From Arthrobacter sp. FW305-BF8 (GTDB lineage Bacteria > Actinomycetota > Actinomycetes > Actinomycetales > Micrococcaceae): a stretch of 64,000 bases of DNA. Every line of letters begins with the position of its first letter. Position 1 is the stretch's first letter. The translations under genes were made by a program, and so were the position numbers. The DNA is taken from contig NZ_CP084561.1 of the NCBI RefSeq assembly GCF_021789315.1, positions 2,356,001 through 2,420,000 on the forward strand, written 5' to 3'. The notes below the pieces were generated by a model. The model worked only from the letters and a program-made list of their open reading frames with translations, was not told where the DNA came from and ran no database searches. Positions 54,005-63,231 of this stretch are shown in pieces.

Positions 54005-54826
54005 TCAGGCCTTGGCCCGCGGCAGCACCAGCATGTAGCCGGTCGGCAGATTGCTGCTCCAGCGCCGCGGCTCGCGGACGACGAACTGCGTCGCCAGTTG
54101 CTTGGGCGTGAGCAGGGTGTTGGGCGCGGGAGACGGTCCCCACTTATCGTCGCCGTACGGGTAGAGCGGATCTTGGACCCGAATGCCAGTGACTGAGAAC
54201 TCCGGGAACTGGCCAGGATCGCCGAGCGACTTGAAGCCGCTCATCACCCATACGTGACGACCCCGCCACATGACCAGCCCGACCGGCCGGCCCGTGTCGG
54301 CGATGGCACTCGCAGCGGTCCGCAGCGCTTCCCCGTAGTCGGCGACGCTGACGACGGCGTACGGCCCCATTCCGGCCTCGTTCAGCACCTTCGCCCAACC
54401 CAAGGGGTTGGCACCGTTGAACGAGTTGGACGACCGTGCCCGGGCCATCTCCCACAGCTCGCCCTGATGAACGCGGTCAGCCCACGTGCGGGCCCCCGAC
54501 TCGTCGATCAGGTTGTGCATGATCTGGATGCTTGCCGCCACACACCATTCAAAGGTGTACTGCGGAACGAAGTCCCCCTCCTGATAGAGGTTGAGAGCGA
54601 ACGCCTGCGGCGTCGGGGTCGGCCTGGGAACCGATGTCGGGGTGGGGGACTGGGGCCGGCGCGTAGCGGGGATGCCATCGCGTGCGGCTGGCGGGGCCGA
54701 GGAGGTCTGGACCGGTCGATCAGTGGCAGCCACATCGGGTCTGATAGCGGGCGAGCAGGCCGAGACGAGGGTCGCTAGGCTGACGAACCAGGCCAGAAAA
54801 CGGAGCTTGGCACCGATCATGATCAA
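54005..54826 (-). CDS. Lipoprotein with C39-like peptidase domain
   Basis: A 273-aa secreted protein. The signal peptide has a lipobox ending LVSAC (Cys near residue 24), followed by a Ser/Pro/Thr-rich linker of ~50 residues. The domain begins QYTFEWCVAASIQIM, resembling the Gln-Cys region of C39-like cysteine peptidases. A His lies in WRGRHVWVMSGF. Probably a surface-anchored, peptidase-like protein. Its function is not known; it could also be non-proteolytic. Confidence 0.75.
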   Translation of the reverse strand: MIMIGAKLRFLAWFVSLATLVSACSPAIRPDVAATDRPVQTSSAPPAARDGIPATRRPQSPTPTSVPRPTPTPQAFALNLYQEGDFVPQYTFEWCVAASIQIMHNLIDESGARTWADRVHQGELWEMARARSSNSFNGANPLGWAKVLNEAGMGPYAVVSVADYGEALRTAASAIADTGRPVGLVMWRGRHVWVMSGFKSLGDPGQFPEFSVTGIRVQDPLYPYGDDKWGPSPAPNTLLTPKQLATQFVVREPRRWSSNLPTGYMLVLPRAKA

Positions 54827-54951
54827 CCCATTTTATAGCGGCGTGACGAGGCTGTGTCGAGCAGGGGATGGACAAGAGTGCTGCAAGGGCTCTTTAGTTT
54901 TCGCCGGGCGGCTCCCCCTTCCCGACGGGGACGCCTCGTAAAGTAAACAGG

Positions 54952-55566
54952 GTGAGCAACAGAGTCAGCCCGTACGATGCCTGGCAGCGCCTCCTTGACG
55001 GTAATGAGCGTTTCGTCTCGGGAGATTCAATGCACCCGAACCAGAACGCCTCACGGCGCAGCGAGCTGGTGAACACCCAAAGCCCGTTCGCGGTGATCTT
55101 TGGCTGCGCGGACTCCCGGCTGGCCGCTGAAATCATCTTCGACGTCGGACTTGGCGACGTCTTCGTCGTCCGAACAGCGGGCCACGTGATCGACGACGCC
55201 GTTCTCGGCTCACTCGAATACGCCGTCTCGGTGCTCCACGTCCCGCTGATAGTCGTCCTCGGGCACGACAACTGCGGCGCCGTCACGGCCGCCAAAGAGG
55301 CTGTGGATACTGGCGAGCTGCCCTCAGGCCACATCCGCGACCTGGTTGAGAGGATCACACCGTCGGTGCTGAGCTCCTTGCGTGAGGACAAGACGGAGGT
55401 TAATGAGATGGTCGTCGAACATGCCAAGCAGACCGTGCGCCGGCTGCTGGACAGTTCACGGATGATTTACGACGCCGTGGACAATTACTCCACCGCGGTG
55501 ATCGGCGTCGCATACCGGCTCGAAGAGGGACGGGCGCAGCTCGTATCCACATCCGGGGTCCTCTAA
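54952..55566 (+). CDS. Beta-class carbonic anhydrase
   Basis: A 204-aa zinc enzyme interconverting CO2 and bicarbonate. The zinc ligands are in GCADSR (Cys-x-Asp-x-Arg) and GHDNCGA (His-x-x-Cys). The start is GTG at 54952. The length is typical of bacterial beta-CAs. It stands alone in the plus orientation. Confidence 0.95.
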   Translation: MSNRVSPYDAWQRLLDGNERFVSGDSMHPNQNASRRSELVNTQSPFAVIFGCADSRLAAEIIFDVGLGDVFVVRTAGHVIDDAVLGSLEYAVSVLHVPLIVVLGHDNCGAVTAAKEAVDTGELPSGHIRDLVERITPSVLSSLREDKTEVNEMVVEHAKQTVRRLLDSSRMIYDAVDNYSTAVIGVAYRLEEGRAQLVSTSGVL

Positions 55567-55606
55567 GGCCGGCTCGGCAGCGCCGGGCAGGTGATCGTGC
55601 AGGCGC

Positions 55607-56848
55607 CTAGTCGGGCCTTCCGACAACGACGTGTGACGGGCTGTGGGTGACGTACCCCGTAAGCCAGGAGGAGAGTGCGCGGATCTTCTGCTGGGTACCG
55701 GGAAGCAAGGCGAGGTGAACACCGAGCCAGGAGAGAAACGCCAATGGTCCCTGGAGCTGGATGCGTTTGCGGCCCAGTTCGGCCACTGCTGCGCCGCGGC
55801 CGACCATGGCCATGTAACCCTTGTCCCAGTAGGCGAAAGGCTGACGGGTGCCGCCGGTCAAGTCAGCATGGATGTTGCGGGCGGCCCATTTTCCGGACTG
55901 TTCAGCAACAGAGCCGAGCTGGGGCAGTTTGGCGCCGGTGGCGTCGGTGATGTTGGCGGAGTCACCCAGGACGTAAACGCCCTCGGTGCCGGGCGCGGTC
56001 AGGTCCGGCAGCACGTCGATGCGTCCGCCCTTCCCCTGCGGAAGGCCGGACTCGGCGATGATTTTTCCCGCCTTCAGGCCCCCGGCCCACACGACGATCC
56101 GGGCGGGAATGATGGTCCCGTCCGCCAGCGTCACGCCGTCCGTCCGGACCTCGGTAACGCCCTGTCCCATGTGCAGCTGAACCCCGAGTTTTATCAGCCG
56201 GTCCCGCGTGTACTCCTGCGACTTGGCAGAGAAGGGCATGAGCACGTTCGGAACCATATCCACAAGATGGACCCGGCACCGGGCTGCCAGCCCGGGCGAA
56301 AAATACTTTGGTACCAGGTACTTGATGTTCTCTGCGAGGGCGCCGGCTGTCTCCACGCCGGTGGGGCCGCCGCCGACCACGACCACCTCTGCGCTGCCGG
56401 CCTTCGCGCGGTCCGCCTGATCCAGGGCTGTGGTGAGGGCAGTGCTTAGACGCGTGGCGTCGGCCACGGAATACAGCGGATAGGCATGTTCTTCGGCGCC
56501 GGGAGTGTCGAAGAAGTTCGGCACTGCACCTGCAGCAACCACCAGGATCTTCGCCTGGTACCGGGATCCGTCCACGGTGGTGACGGTACGGGTGGCGGAA
56601 TCAATCGCCGTCACCTCCGCGGTGAGGACCCGGACACTTTCGGTGCTGCGGAATACGGACCGCAGTGGCCGGGCCACCGCGGACACGCCAATCTGCGAAG
56701 CAGCCACCTGGTACAGGAGGGGCTGGAACTGGTGGTAATTGTTGGCGTCGATAAGGAGGACCCGGATCCCCTTGCGCCCAAGCTGCTCAGCTGCTGTCAT
56801 GCCAGCAAACCCGCCGCCGACCACGACCACCTGATATGTATCGTCCAT
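55607..56848 (-). CDS. ndh: Type II NADH dehydrogenase (NDH-2)
   Basis: A 413-aa membrane-associated flavoprotein that oxidises NADH and reduces quinone without pumping protons. FAD-binding motif VVVGGGFAGMTAAEQL begins at residue ~7 and the NADH-binding motif VVVGGGPTGVETAGALAE is near residue 170. GVYVLGDSANI and the C-terminal hydrophobic part (LAFLSWLGVHLALLPG) match NDH-2. The ATG at 56848 is preferred because the extra codons before it are nonconserved. Confidence 0.93.
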   Translation of the reverse strand: MDDTYQVVVVGGGFAGMTAAEQLGRKGIRVLLIDANNYHQFQPLLYQVAASQIGVSAVARPLRSVFRSTESVRVLTAEVTAIDSATRTVTTVDGSRYQAKILVVAAGAVPNFFDTPGAEEHAYPLYSVADATRLSTALTTALDQADRAKAGSAEVVVVGGGPTGVETAGALAENIKYLVPKYFSPGLAARCRVHLVDMVPNVLMPFSAKSQEYTRDRLIKLGVQLHMGQGVTEVRTDGVTLADGTIIPARIVVWAGGLKAGKIIAESGLPQGKGGRIDVLPDLTAPGTEGVYVLGDSANITDATGAKLPQLGSVAEQSGKWAARNIHADLTGGTRQPFAYWDKGYMAMVGRGAAVAELGRKRIQLQGPLAFLSWLGVHLALLPGTQQKIRALSSWLTGYVTHSPSHVVVGRPD

Positions 56849-56891
56849 TCGTGCAACATACCCTGCCAAGCATCTCTGCAACAGGGCACCG

Positions 56892-57116
56892 CTAGTGCAG
56901 AATGGCGCTGATCTCCGCCCGGACCAGCCGCTCCGCCAGTTCGCCGAGGTCCAGGTTCAGGACGGCTTTGAGGGCGCGTGCCATGTTGGGGGCAGCGGCA
57001 AGGAATTCGGCCAGGCCCGGATCAGATTCCAGCTCCCGCCCAAGCTTTTCCCTGACCTCATCGGCTGTCCAGTGGCTGTCGGTGTGCTGACTGGTGAGCA
57101 CTGTCTTGGCATTCAT
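56892..57116 (-). CDS. Hypothetical small protein (74 aa)
   Basis: An Ala/Leu/Glu-rich, helical, acidic protein with a plausible ribosome-binding site (GAAGGGCAGG) before the ATG at 57116. No family recognised. It lies just upstream of ndh in the same direction and may be in the same transcript. Confidence 0.45.
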   Translation of the reverse strand: MNAKTVLTSQHTDSHWTADEVREKLGRELESDPGLAEFLAAAPNMARALKAVLNLDLGELAERLVRAEISAILH

Positions 57117-57342
57117 GGCCCTGCCCTTCGTTCGCCCCTTGCATTGGCTCTGCCATGTACGACAATGCCGGCCAGGGCTCAAGAATCGGTCAGGCAGAGG
57201 GCCGGATTTGGACAGGATTCAGCCAAGTTTTCCTAAAGGCCCTTCCCGGGACTAATTCGGCGTCTGGCACAGTTATGCGTCTGGGGCTGTCACCGGGCTC
57301 CGCGCACGAACCTCGCTTTGATGACAACGGGAAAGAGATTAA

Positions 57343-58803
57343 ATGACGACGACGACTGCCGAGGGAGTGGGCTTCCGTTCCCGGCGGGGACCGATCCTCA
57401 TCGCCCTGATGCTATCGACGGGCCTGGTGGCGATCGATTCGACGATCGTTGCAACGGCGGTGCCGTCGATCGTGGCTGACGTCGGCGGATTCACCTCCTT
57501 CCCGTGGCTTTTTTCGGCCTATCTGTTGGCCCAGGCAGTCTCGGTGCCGGTCTATGCGAAACTCTCGGACGTCGTCGGCCGCAAGCCGATCATCCTCAGC
57601 GGCATCGGACTTTTCCTGCTCGGTTCTATCCTCTGCGGAGTGGCCTGGAGCATGCCGGCCCTCATCGCGTTCCGTGTGCTGCAGGGCCTGGGTGCTGGAG
57701 CAGTGCAGCCGGTGGCGATCACCATCGCCGGCGACATCTACACCCTGACCGAGCGGGCAAAGGTTCAGGGCTACCTCGCCAGCGTGTGGGCGGTGTCCTC
57801 CGTTGTTGGCCCTACGCTCGGGGGTGTCTTCGCTTCACTCGGCATCTGGCGCGGCATCTTCCTAGTCAACATCCCCCTTTGCCTCCTGGCAGGATGGATG
57901 CTGGTCCGGACGTTCCACGAGAATGTCGAGCGTGCGAAGCACCGGGTGGACTACCTGGGGGCGACGCTGCTGACAGTTTCGCTCAGCCTGCTCATCCTTG
58001 GTGCCCTCGAAGGCGGCCAGGCGTGGGCCTGGAACTCTTCGACCAGCATCGCCGTCTTCGCTGTCGGAGCCCTCTTGCTCGCCGCGTTCCTGCTTGTCGA
58101 GAGGAGGGCAGCGGAGCCGGTTCTACCGCCGTGGGTCGTGTCCCGGCGCTTACTGGCGACGACGGCGCTGATCTCGTTCGGCGTCGGTGCAGTCATGCTT
58201 GGCCTCACCTCCTACGTTCCCACGTTCCTAGAAGGGGCTCTCTCCACCTCCCCGATCTTCGCCGGACTCGCCCTGGCGGCACTGACCATCGGCTGGCCGA
58301 TCAGCGCGTCCCAGGCGGGCCGGTTCTATCTGCGGATCGGGTTCCGGAGGACGGCCCTGATCGGCGTCACGGTCACGGTCATCGGCACAGCCGTCCTGGC
58401 TCTGACTGCCTCGGCACCCAACATTCTGGTGGCAGCGGCAGGTTGCTTCGTCGTCGGACTTGGGCTGGGGCTGGTAGCGACTCCGAGCCTCATTGCCGCC
58501 CAGTCCAGCGTCGAGTGGAACGAGCGCGGCGTAGTCACCGGCACCAATCTTTTTGCGCGATCGATCGGCAGTTCCATCGGCGTCGCCATTTTCGGCGCAG
58601 TTGCCAACGCCATCTACGCCGGCGCCCCGGGCGGCGTCAGCGATCCGCAGACCATCGTGTCGGCGTCGAGCGCTGTGTTCCTGGCTGTACTGGTCTGTGC
58701 GGTACTCACCGTTGTTGCCGTCGTCGCGATGCCTGCCGCGGACGCTAAGAGCACGACCCCCGACGCGGCGGCCAAGGCCAACGCGGCATCCTCACCTGAT
58801 TAG
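57343..58803 (+). CDS. MFS drug transporter (DHA2, 14-TM)
   Basis: A 486-aa multidrug efflux pump with the motif A sequence AKLSDVVGRKPII, motif C GPTLGGVF and about 14 hydrophobic segments, consistent with the EmrB/QacA type. It exports drugs or similar compounds using the proton gradient. The start region MTTTTAEGVGFRSRRGPIL is cytosolic. It is convergent with the FtsW-like gene; the stops overlap. Confidence 0.9.
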   Translation: MTTTTAEGVGFRSRRGPILIALMLSTGLVAIDSTIVATAVPSIVADVGGFTSFPWLFSAYLLAQAVSVPVYAKLSDVVGRKPIILSGIGLFLLGSILCGVAWSMPALIAFRVLQGLGAGAVQPVAITIAGDIYTLTERAKVQGYLASVWAVSSVVGPTLGGVFASLGIWRGIFLVNIPLCLLAGWMLVRTFHENVERAKHRVDYLGATLLTVSLSLLILGALEGGQAWAWNSSTSIAVFAVGALLLAAFLLVERRAAEPVLPPWVVSRRLLATTALISFGVGAVMLGLTSYVPTFLEGALSTSPIFAGLALAALTIGWPISASQAGRFYLRIGFRRTALIGVTVTVIGTAVLALTASAPNILVAAAGCFVVGLGLGLVATPSLIAAQSSVEWNERGVVTGTNLFARSIGSSIGVAIFGAVANAIYAGAPGGVSDPQTIVSASSAVFLAVLVCAVLTVVAVVAMPAADAKSTTPDAAAKANAASSPD

Positions 58804-60035
58804 GACCGTACCCTACTCCGGTGTACCGCTTGCCGCGGCTTCTTCGGACGAACGGCCTGAACGGGCTGAGGGCGGGTGACAGCCAGGACCATGCCGATGC
58901 CGGCCAAGGAAGAAACCATCGCTGAGCCGCCGTAGGAGATGAACGGCAAGGGCACGCCGATGACCGGGAGCAGGCCGGTGACCATGGCGATGTTCACCAC
59001 GGCCTGGCCAATGATCCAGGTGATGACGCTGGAGGAGACAATGCGGGCGAACGTGTCCTGGGTGCGGGCTATGACCTTGAATACAGCGATGCCCAGGACT
59101 GTAAACAGCACGAGCACCAGGAGAGTTCCAGCCAGGCCGAGTTCCTCGCCGAGGATGGTGAAAATGAAGTCGTTGTGGGCTTCGGGGATCCAGTTCCATT
59201 TCTGCCGGCTTTGCCCCAGGCCCACCCCGAACCAGCCGCCCGAGGCCAGGGCGTACTGGCCGTGCAGCGCCTGGTAGCCGACCCCCTGGGAATCGTCCGT
59301 GGACCCCGCGCCGAGCCAGGACGAAATGCGCCCGACGCGGTTGCCGCTGGTGGCAGCCAGGACGAGGGCCAACATCGCGCCGAGAATTCCGGCGACGCCG
59401 AAGACCTTCATCCGTACCCCGCCATAAAACATCGTGGCGGCGAGGATCATCATGATGATCATGGCCGTGCCCAGGTCGTGGCCGAGAACGACAAACCCGA
59501 TGATGATGACGCCGGCCGGCACGAGCAACGGGACGACGGCGTGCCTCCACTCGTGCAGGAGAGCCTGCTTGCGGGTCAGGACCGCCGCCGCCCAAATAAT
59601 GAGCGCGAGCTTGGCGAATTCCGAAGGCTGGACGGTGAACCCGCCGAAGCCCAGCCAGTTCCGGTTGCCGTTCACCGTCATGCCCAGGGGTGTGAACACC
59701 AGGCCGAGGGATACGACGGCGGCCCCCAGCAGCGGCCAGGCAAGCCACCGTATGTGCCGGGGCCGGAGCCGGGCCAGGCCCAGCATGAGCGCCACCCCGG
59801 CTGCCGTCCACATGGCCTGCTTGAGCGGAAGGTCGTACGGGTTCTTTCCGGCTGCCACCGACTCCACCGACGACGCCGAAGCGACCTCGATGAGGCCGAG
59901 TGCGGCCAGAACCAGTACAACCGCCAGGATGACCGGCCGCGTGCGGTCCCCGGACTCGTCGCCGAGCCAGCGTCCTATGCGGAGCAGGACATCGCTGCGG
60001 CCCGTCATTTTGCTCGGCGGATGCGTGGCGGTCAT
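58800..60035 (-). CDS. FtsW/RodA-family SEDS glycosyltransferase paralogue
   Basis: A 411-aa SEDS protein with ten or so membrane segments. Key regions are TVQPSEFAKLALI, HNDFIFTILGEELG and VPLPFISYGGSAM. SEDS proteins polymerise peptidoglycan glycan strands. It is not in a division or mur cluster, so it is probably an extra FtsW/RodA copy, perhaps for stress or cell-shape control. The ATG at 60035 has a purine-rich site (GGAAGGAAAAAG). Confidence 0.9.
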   Translation of the reverse strand: MTATHPPSKMTGRSDVLLRIGRWLGDESGDRTRPVILAVVLVLAALGLIEVASASSVESVAAGKNPYDLPLKQAMWTAAGVALMLGLARLRPRHIRWLAWPLLGAAVVSLGLVFTPLGMTVNGNRNWLGFGGFTVQPSEFAKLALIIWAAAVLTRKQALLHEWRHAVVPLLVPAGVIIIGFVVLGHDLGTAMIIMMILAATMFYGGVRMKVFGVAGILGAMLALVLAATSGNRVGRISSWLGAGSTDDSQGVGYQALHGQYALASGGWFGVGLGQSRQKWNWIPEAHNDFIFTILGEELGLAGTLLVLVLFTVLGIAVFKVIARTQDTFARIVSSSVITWIIGQAVVNIAMVTGLLPVIGVPLPFISYGGSAMVSSLAGIGMVLAVTRPQPVQAVRPKKPRQAVHRSRVRS

Positions 60036-60408
60036 TTGCTGATCACTTTTTCCTTCCCTCGGGCCGGCCCTGCTCCGGGCCGTTCCGGGAAGGAGAAACC
60101 CACCGGGGAGAAATCATACGTCCTTGTCTGCGGGATCAGGTGTTTTGCCGGACACGGGGTCGCCGGACACGGGTCATCCCAGGTAGAGGTGCCAGCGCCG
60201 TGGCTGCCGTAGCGGGGGAGCGGAACAGAACTGCTGGAGGTCTGCGACCAGCTGGAAGTACCTTTCGGATTCGAGGGCTGCGAGCGCCGTGTCATACGTG
60301 TCTTCTCATGCGCAGGGCCATAGGACGTTGTGCCGTGGCTGTCTATGCTGAGGCTTGGAAGCAAGCTCACCGGGAGGAGAAGGCGGTCACCATGAGGAGG
60401 GTAGAGCC
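60036..60408. other. Divergent intergenic region
   Basis: About 370 bases between the FtsW-like gene and the RibD-like gene. It must contain promoters for both. No gene, repeat or structured RNA recognised. Confidence 0.35.
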
Positions 60409-61029
60409 ATGACTGAAGGTTTAAGCCGGGTGGTCTGCGACATCACGGTCACAGCCGACGGATACTCGGCCGGGCTCAACCAGACCGAGCAGCGCCCGTT
60501 CGGGGACGACGGCGGCGACGGTTTCGGCGGCGGGCTGCACGCCTGGATGTTCGAAACTCCTGACGAGAACCGGGCGGAGATTGACCGGATCGTTGCCGCC
60601 AAGGCCTTCATCATGGGGCGCAACATGTTCGGGCCGGTGCGCGGAGAGTGGGACCGGCAGTGGAACGGCTGGTGGGGGGACGATCCGCCCTATCACGCCC
60701 CGGTGTTCGTGCTCACGCACCACGCCCGCGAACCCCAGCCGATGGACGGCGGCACCACGTTCCACTTCGTCACCGACGGCATCGAGTCGGCGCTGGCCCG
60801 GGCACGTGCGGCGGCCGGTGACGGCGATGTGGCGATCGGGGGCGGCGCCACAACCATCAACCAGTACCTTGCCGCTGGCCTGATCGACGAGTTGCGCGTA
60901 CACATTGCGCCGCTCACGTTCGGCGCCGGCACGCGGCTGTTCGAGGGCGTCCCGCCGCTGAAGCTCGAGCAGGTGGAATCGCGGGCAGCGAGCCTGGTCA
61001 CGCATGTGACCTACCGTGTGCAGGTTTAG
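60409..61029 (+). CDS. RibD C-terminal / DHFR-like protein (second of three)
   Basis: A 206-aa DHFR-fold protein, starting MTEGLSRVVCDITVTADGY after a site GGAGGG. The NADPH-binding region contains AFIMGRNMFGP and the C-terminal part VAIGGGATTINQYLAAGLID and PLTFGAGTRLF. The stop overlaps the convergent aminotransferase stop. Reductase of unknown substrate. Confidence 0.9.
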   Translation: MTEGLSRVVCDITVTADGYSAGLNQTEQRPFGDDGGDGFGGGLHAWMFETPDENRAEIDRIVAAKAFIMGRNMFGPVRGEWDRQWNGWWGDDPPYHAPVFVLTHHAREPQPMDGGTTFHFVTDGIESALARARAAAGDGDVAIGGGATTINQYLAAGLIDELRVHIAPLTFGAGTRLFEGVPPLKLEQVESRAASLVTHVTYRVQV

Positions 61030-62339
61030 CTCAGATACGCGTCTGCCACAGACAATGCCTCGTCCAGGATCGCCACGCCCGCGGCCGCATCGGCGTCCGT
61101 CACGTTGAGGGGTGGGGCGACATTGACGCGGTTGCCCTGGACCAGCGGCAAAAGCCCCCGGTCCAGGCACGCCCTGGCGACGGCGATGATGGGCGCGATC
61201 TCAACGGCTGTGCCGCCCGCGGGTACGAGCGGCTCTTTCGTGTGCCTGTTCCGGACCAGCTCCAGGCTCCAGAGGCCGCCGATACCCCGGACGTCCCCGA
61301 CAGACGGATGCTTCCCGGCAAGCTCCCTGAGCCCCGGCCCGAGGATGTCGGCGCCTAAGCGGGCAGCTGCCGCCGCGGTCCCTTCCTCGTGCATCGCATT
61401 GATCGCGCCGACGGCTGCTGCGCAGGCCAGGGGGTGGCCGCTGTAAGTCATGCCCGCCGGGTAGGGACGTTTGGTGAACGCATCGTAGATTTTGTCGCTG
61501 ACCAGCACGCCGCCCAGTGGTACGTACCCGGAGTTCACCCCCTTCGCGAAAGCCATCAAATCGGGTGCCACACCAGCGTGGTCCACACCGAACCACGCTC
61601 CGGTGCGGCAGAAGCCCACCATCACTTCGTCGGCGATGTAGACGATGCCGTGGCGGTCGCACAACTCGCGGACCCCGCGAAGGTAGCCGGACGGCGGCGC
61701 GATGACCCCCGAACTGCCAACGACTGATTCCAGGACCAGGCCCGCGATCGTCGACGGTCCTTCCAGCAGGATCACCTGTTCGAGATGGGCCAGCGCCCGC
61801 TCGCACTCTTCCTCCGGCGTGCTTGATCCGAAGGCCGATCGGTACAGGAAAGGACCAAAGAAGTGGACAGCACCCGCCGTGCCCGTGTCCGAGGCCCAGC
61901 GCCGCGGGTCGCCCGTGAGATGGATCGACGTCGTGGTCGAGCCGTGGTAGGACCGGTAGGCGGCGAGCACCTTGGGGCGTCCCGTGAAAAGGCGCGCCAT
62001 CCGCACCGCATGCTCGATGGCCTCGGTCCCACCCGTGGTGAACAGCACGTGCCCGAGATGCTCCGGCGCGACTTCTATGATCAGCCCGGCCGCCTCGCCC
62101 CGCACATCTGAGGCGTGGCCGGGAGCGAGGGTGCACAGCCGGTCAGCCTGCTCCTTGATCGCTGCAACGATGCGCGGGTGCTGGTGACCGAGGTTGGTGA
62201 ACACCAGCTGCGAGCTGAAGTCCAGGTAGCGCCGTCCGTCAACGTCGACGACGTGGCTCCCGGAGCCGCCGATCAACGTCGGCACCTCGCGCGGCCCCTG
62301 CACAACCCAGGGATGGAAGACCAGGTCGTCGAGATTCAT
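61026..62339 (-). CDS. Class III PLP aminotransferase
   Basis: A 437-aa omega-type aminotransferase. Motifs: FTTGGTEAIEHAVRMAR, IADEVMVGFCRTG, and the PLP Lys in LMAFAKGVNSGYVPLGG. It resembles taurine- or beta-alanine-pyruvate-type enzymes. The ATG at 62339 is the conserved start (MNLDDLVFHPWVVQ). It runs divergently from the third RibD-like gene. Confidence 0.9.
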   Translation of the reverse strand: MNLDDLVFHPWVVQGPREVPTLIGGSGSHVVDVDGRRYLDFSSQLVFTNLGHQHPRIVAAIKEQADRLCTLAPGHASDVRGEAAGLIIEVAPEHLGHVLFTTGGTEAIEHAVRMARLFTGRPKVLAAYRSYHGSTTTSIHLTGDPRRWASDTGTAGAVHFFGPFLYRSAFGSSTPEEECERALAHLEQVILLEGPSTIAGLVLESVVGSSGVIAPPSGYLRGVRELCDRHGIVYIADEVMVGFCRTGAWFGVDHAGVAPDLMAFAKGVNSGYVPLGGVLVSDKIYDAFTKRPYPAGMTYSGHPLACAAAVGAINAMHEEGTAAAAARLGADILGPGLRELAGKHPSVGDVRGIGGLWSLELVRNRHTKEPLVPAGGTAVEIAPIIAVARACLDRGLLPLVQGNRVNVAPPLNVTDADAAAGVAILDEALSVADAYLS

Positions 62340-62480
62340 GACATCACATTGGCACCTTCCGGAGGCACTTACCAGAGCTGCTTGAACGGCTGATCGCTGC
62401 GTCGATAGCATTGCCGGCACGGGCGTCGACGGCGCAGCATCCCAGCCGCTCCTGGCGTCGCTCAGGCGGAGGAGACGGCC

Positions 62481-63116
62481 ATGGGCGAATCAAGTGCAGA
62501 AACGTCATCAGCGAGCCTGATGGTCGACCTCATCATCTCCCTGGACGGGTATGCCTCGGCCGAGGGATGGCCCGGCTGGTGGGGACTGGAGGGGCCGGAA
62601 TACCTCGCGTGGCTCGAGCAGGAGGGGGAGAAGGGCTACACCTTCCTCCTGGGAGCGAACACCTACCGGGTGATGTCCAGCATGTCAGGGGAGGCCGCCG
62701 CCGCGGCCTCGGAATTCTCCAAAGACGAAGGAGCCGCCCTGACCGGCCTTGCCGCCGTGCCGAAGGTGGTCTTCTCCTCCACCCTGCAGGCGCCCCTGAC
62801 GTGGCCCAACTCCGAGCTGGTCTCCACCGACGCCGTCGAGTCCGTGAAGGAGATGAAACGGACCAGGACAGGGCCCTTGTGTACCCTCGGGAGCCTTAGC
62901 CTGTGCCGGTCACTGCTGACCGCTGGCCTCGTTGACCGGTTCAGGCTGGTCGTTTTCCCGGTGATCACGGGCCGCACCGGCCGGGAGCGGATCTATGACG
63001 GCTATCCGGACGTCTCGCTCGAGATGGTGGACAGCAGGACCTTCGACGGCAGGCTCCAGCTGCTCGAGTACCTCCCCACGGTGCTCAACGGCCCGCCGGG
63101 CAGCGGGCCGAAATGA
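62481..63116 (+). CDS. RibD C-terminal / DHFR-like protein (third of three)
   Basis: A 211-aa DHFR-fold protein with the family start LMVDLIISLDGY and a variable core, then a C-terminal sector LCTLGSLSLCRSLLTAGLVD and FPVITGRTGRERIYDG. The NADPH-binding part matches the family but is more diverged than the other two copies (FLLGANTYRVM). It follows a possible ribosome-binding site GGCGGAGGAG. Confidence 0.85.
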   Translation: MGESSAETSSASLMVDLIISLDGYASAEGWPGWWGLEGPEYLAWLEQEGEKGYTFLLGANTYRVMSSMSGEAAAAASEFSKDEGAALTGLAAVPKVVFSSTLQAPLTWPNSELVSTDAVESVKEMKRTRTGPLCTLGSLSLCRSLLTAGLVDRFRLVVFPVITGRTGRERIYDGYPDVSLEMVDSRTFDGRLQLLEYLPTVLNGPPGSGPK

Positions 63117-63231
63117 GCCGGGCCGGAATGAGTAGGTCCGACGTGAGCCGGCCCACGCCCGGCCCCGAACGAGTCAGTTCACGGCAGTGGGCCCGGGAGA
63201 GTGCATCCAGCACGCCCGGGCCAGCCGCCAC

